Shown here: positions 33,313 to 33,488 of the stretch, one piece after another
Position numbering within the stretch: the first letter of the stretch is position 1
Layout of the letters: every line of letters begins with the position of its first letter
Origin: Candidatus Hydrothermarchaeota archaeon
GTDB taxonomy: Archaea > Hydrothermarchaeota > Hydrothermarchaeia > Hydrothermarchaeales > BMS3B
Direction of reading: 5' to 3'
Length of the DNA: 33,488 bases
Assembly: GCA_015521565.1 (NCBI GenBank)
Contig: WANX01000087.1
Location: 1 to 33,488 of the forward strand
Made by a program: the position numbers and the translations under genes
Notes under the pieces: model-generated
Seen by the model: the letters and a program-made list of their open reading frames with translations, nothing else
What the model was told of the DNA's origin: nothing
Databases searched by the model: none

Positions 33313-33488
33313 AATCGCTCGGCATACCTCTCCCTTGCCCTCTTCAGCACATCCAGCGCAGCGCTTCGCGGCTTCCATCTGCCCACCTCTATCTTCCTTC
33401 CCTCCAGCTCCCTGTAGTGCGCAAAAAAGTGGGCTATTTCTCTGAGAAGGTGTTCAGGCACCTGATTCAGTTCCCTCAGCTCTGTGAA
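33303..33488 (-). CDS. ppa: Inorganic pyrophosphatase, C-terminal part (truncated by window edge)
   Basis: Reverse strand reads FTELRELNQVPEHLLREIAHFFAHYRELEGRKIEVGRWKPRSAALDVLKRARERYAERFYP*, matching the family I PPase C-terminus. Confidence 0.85.
   Translation of the reverse strand, partial: FTELRELNQVPEHLLREIAHFFAHYRELEGRKIEVGRWKPRSAALDVLKRARERYAERFYP

Noticed and set aside
1-33488. CRISPR array, tRNA/rRNA genes, transposase or integrase
   Set aside because: No regularly spaced repeats, tRNA TPsiC-like block or recombinase motif was found by eye; a tRNAscan/Infernal run would be needed for certainty.

Overview
This is an archaeal chromosomal window. Evidence: aIF1, ScpB, RaSEA-like radical SAM, the small subunit of phosphomevalonate dehydratase (DUF126), ER/archaeal-type S26 signal peptidase, TATA-box promoters and GGAGGTGA ribosome-binding sites. 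It is gene-dense, with about 40 supportable CDS. Housekeeping genes fill roughly 18.0-33.5 kb: RlmE+TRAM, HdrBC-like, MgtC/DUF4010, aIF1, ScpB, FAD oxidoreductase, phosphomannomutase, RaSEA, S2P protease, VapBC, UppS, YfcE-like phosphodiesterase, aminotransferase and pyrophosphatase. The accessory part, 0-18 kb, is the more unusual. (1) 8.7-18.0 kb is the best candidate for an undescribed system. Two different tubulin/FtsZ-superfamily GTPases (GGGTGNGS and GGGTGSGAG signatures, both with acidic T7-like motifs) flank a membrane-hairpin coiled-coil protein in one tightly packed operon. A 65-bp bidirectional promoter region separates it from a divergent operon of two envelope proteins with helical ectodomains and C-terminal TM helices. 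A convergent third envelope protein has a beta-propeller-like ectodomain and a large cytoplasmic tail. (2) 2.5-8.0 kb is a cytochrome/envelope locus. It starts with a heavily sequon-decorated secreted tetraheme cytochrome, a candidate extracellular cytochrome filament subunit. An S26 peptidase, a membrane protein, a multiheme cytochrome with a non-canonical CXCH site, a lipoprotein and a surface protein follow. (3) 0-1.5 kb holds two paralogous helical proteins carrying paired CX4CH motifs, one a lipoprotein and one with a cytoplasmic zinc ribbon. Smaller items include a degraded RelBE pair running into the RaSEA ORF, VapBC operator-like repeats and a mini-ORF before aIF1. All assignments come from reading the sequence; no database search was run.
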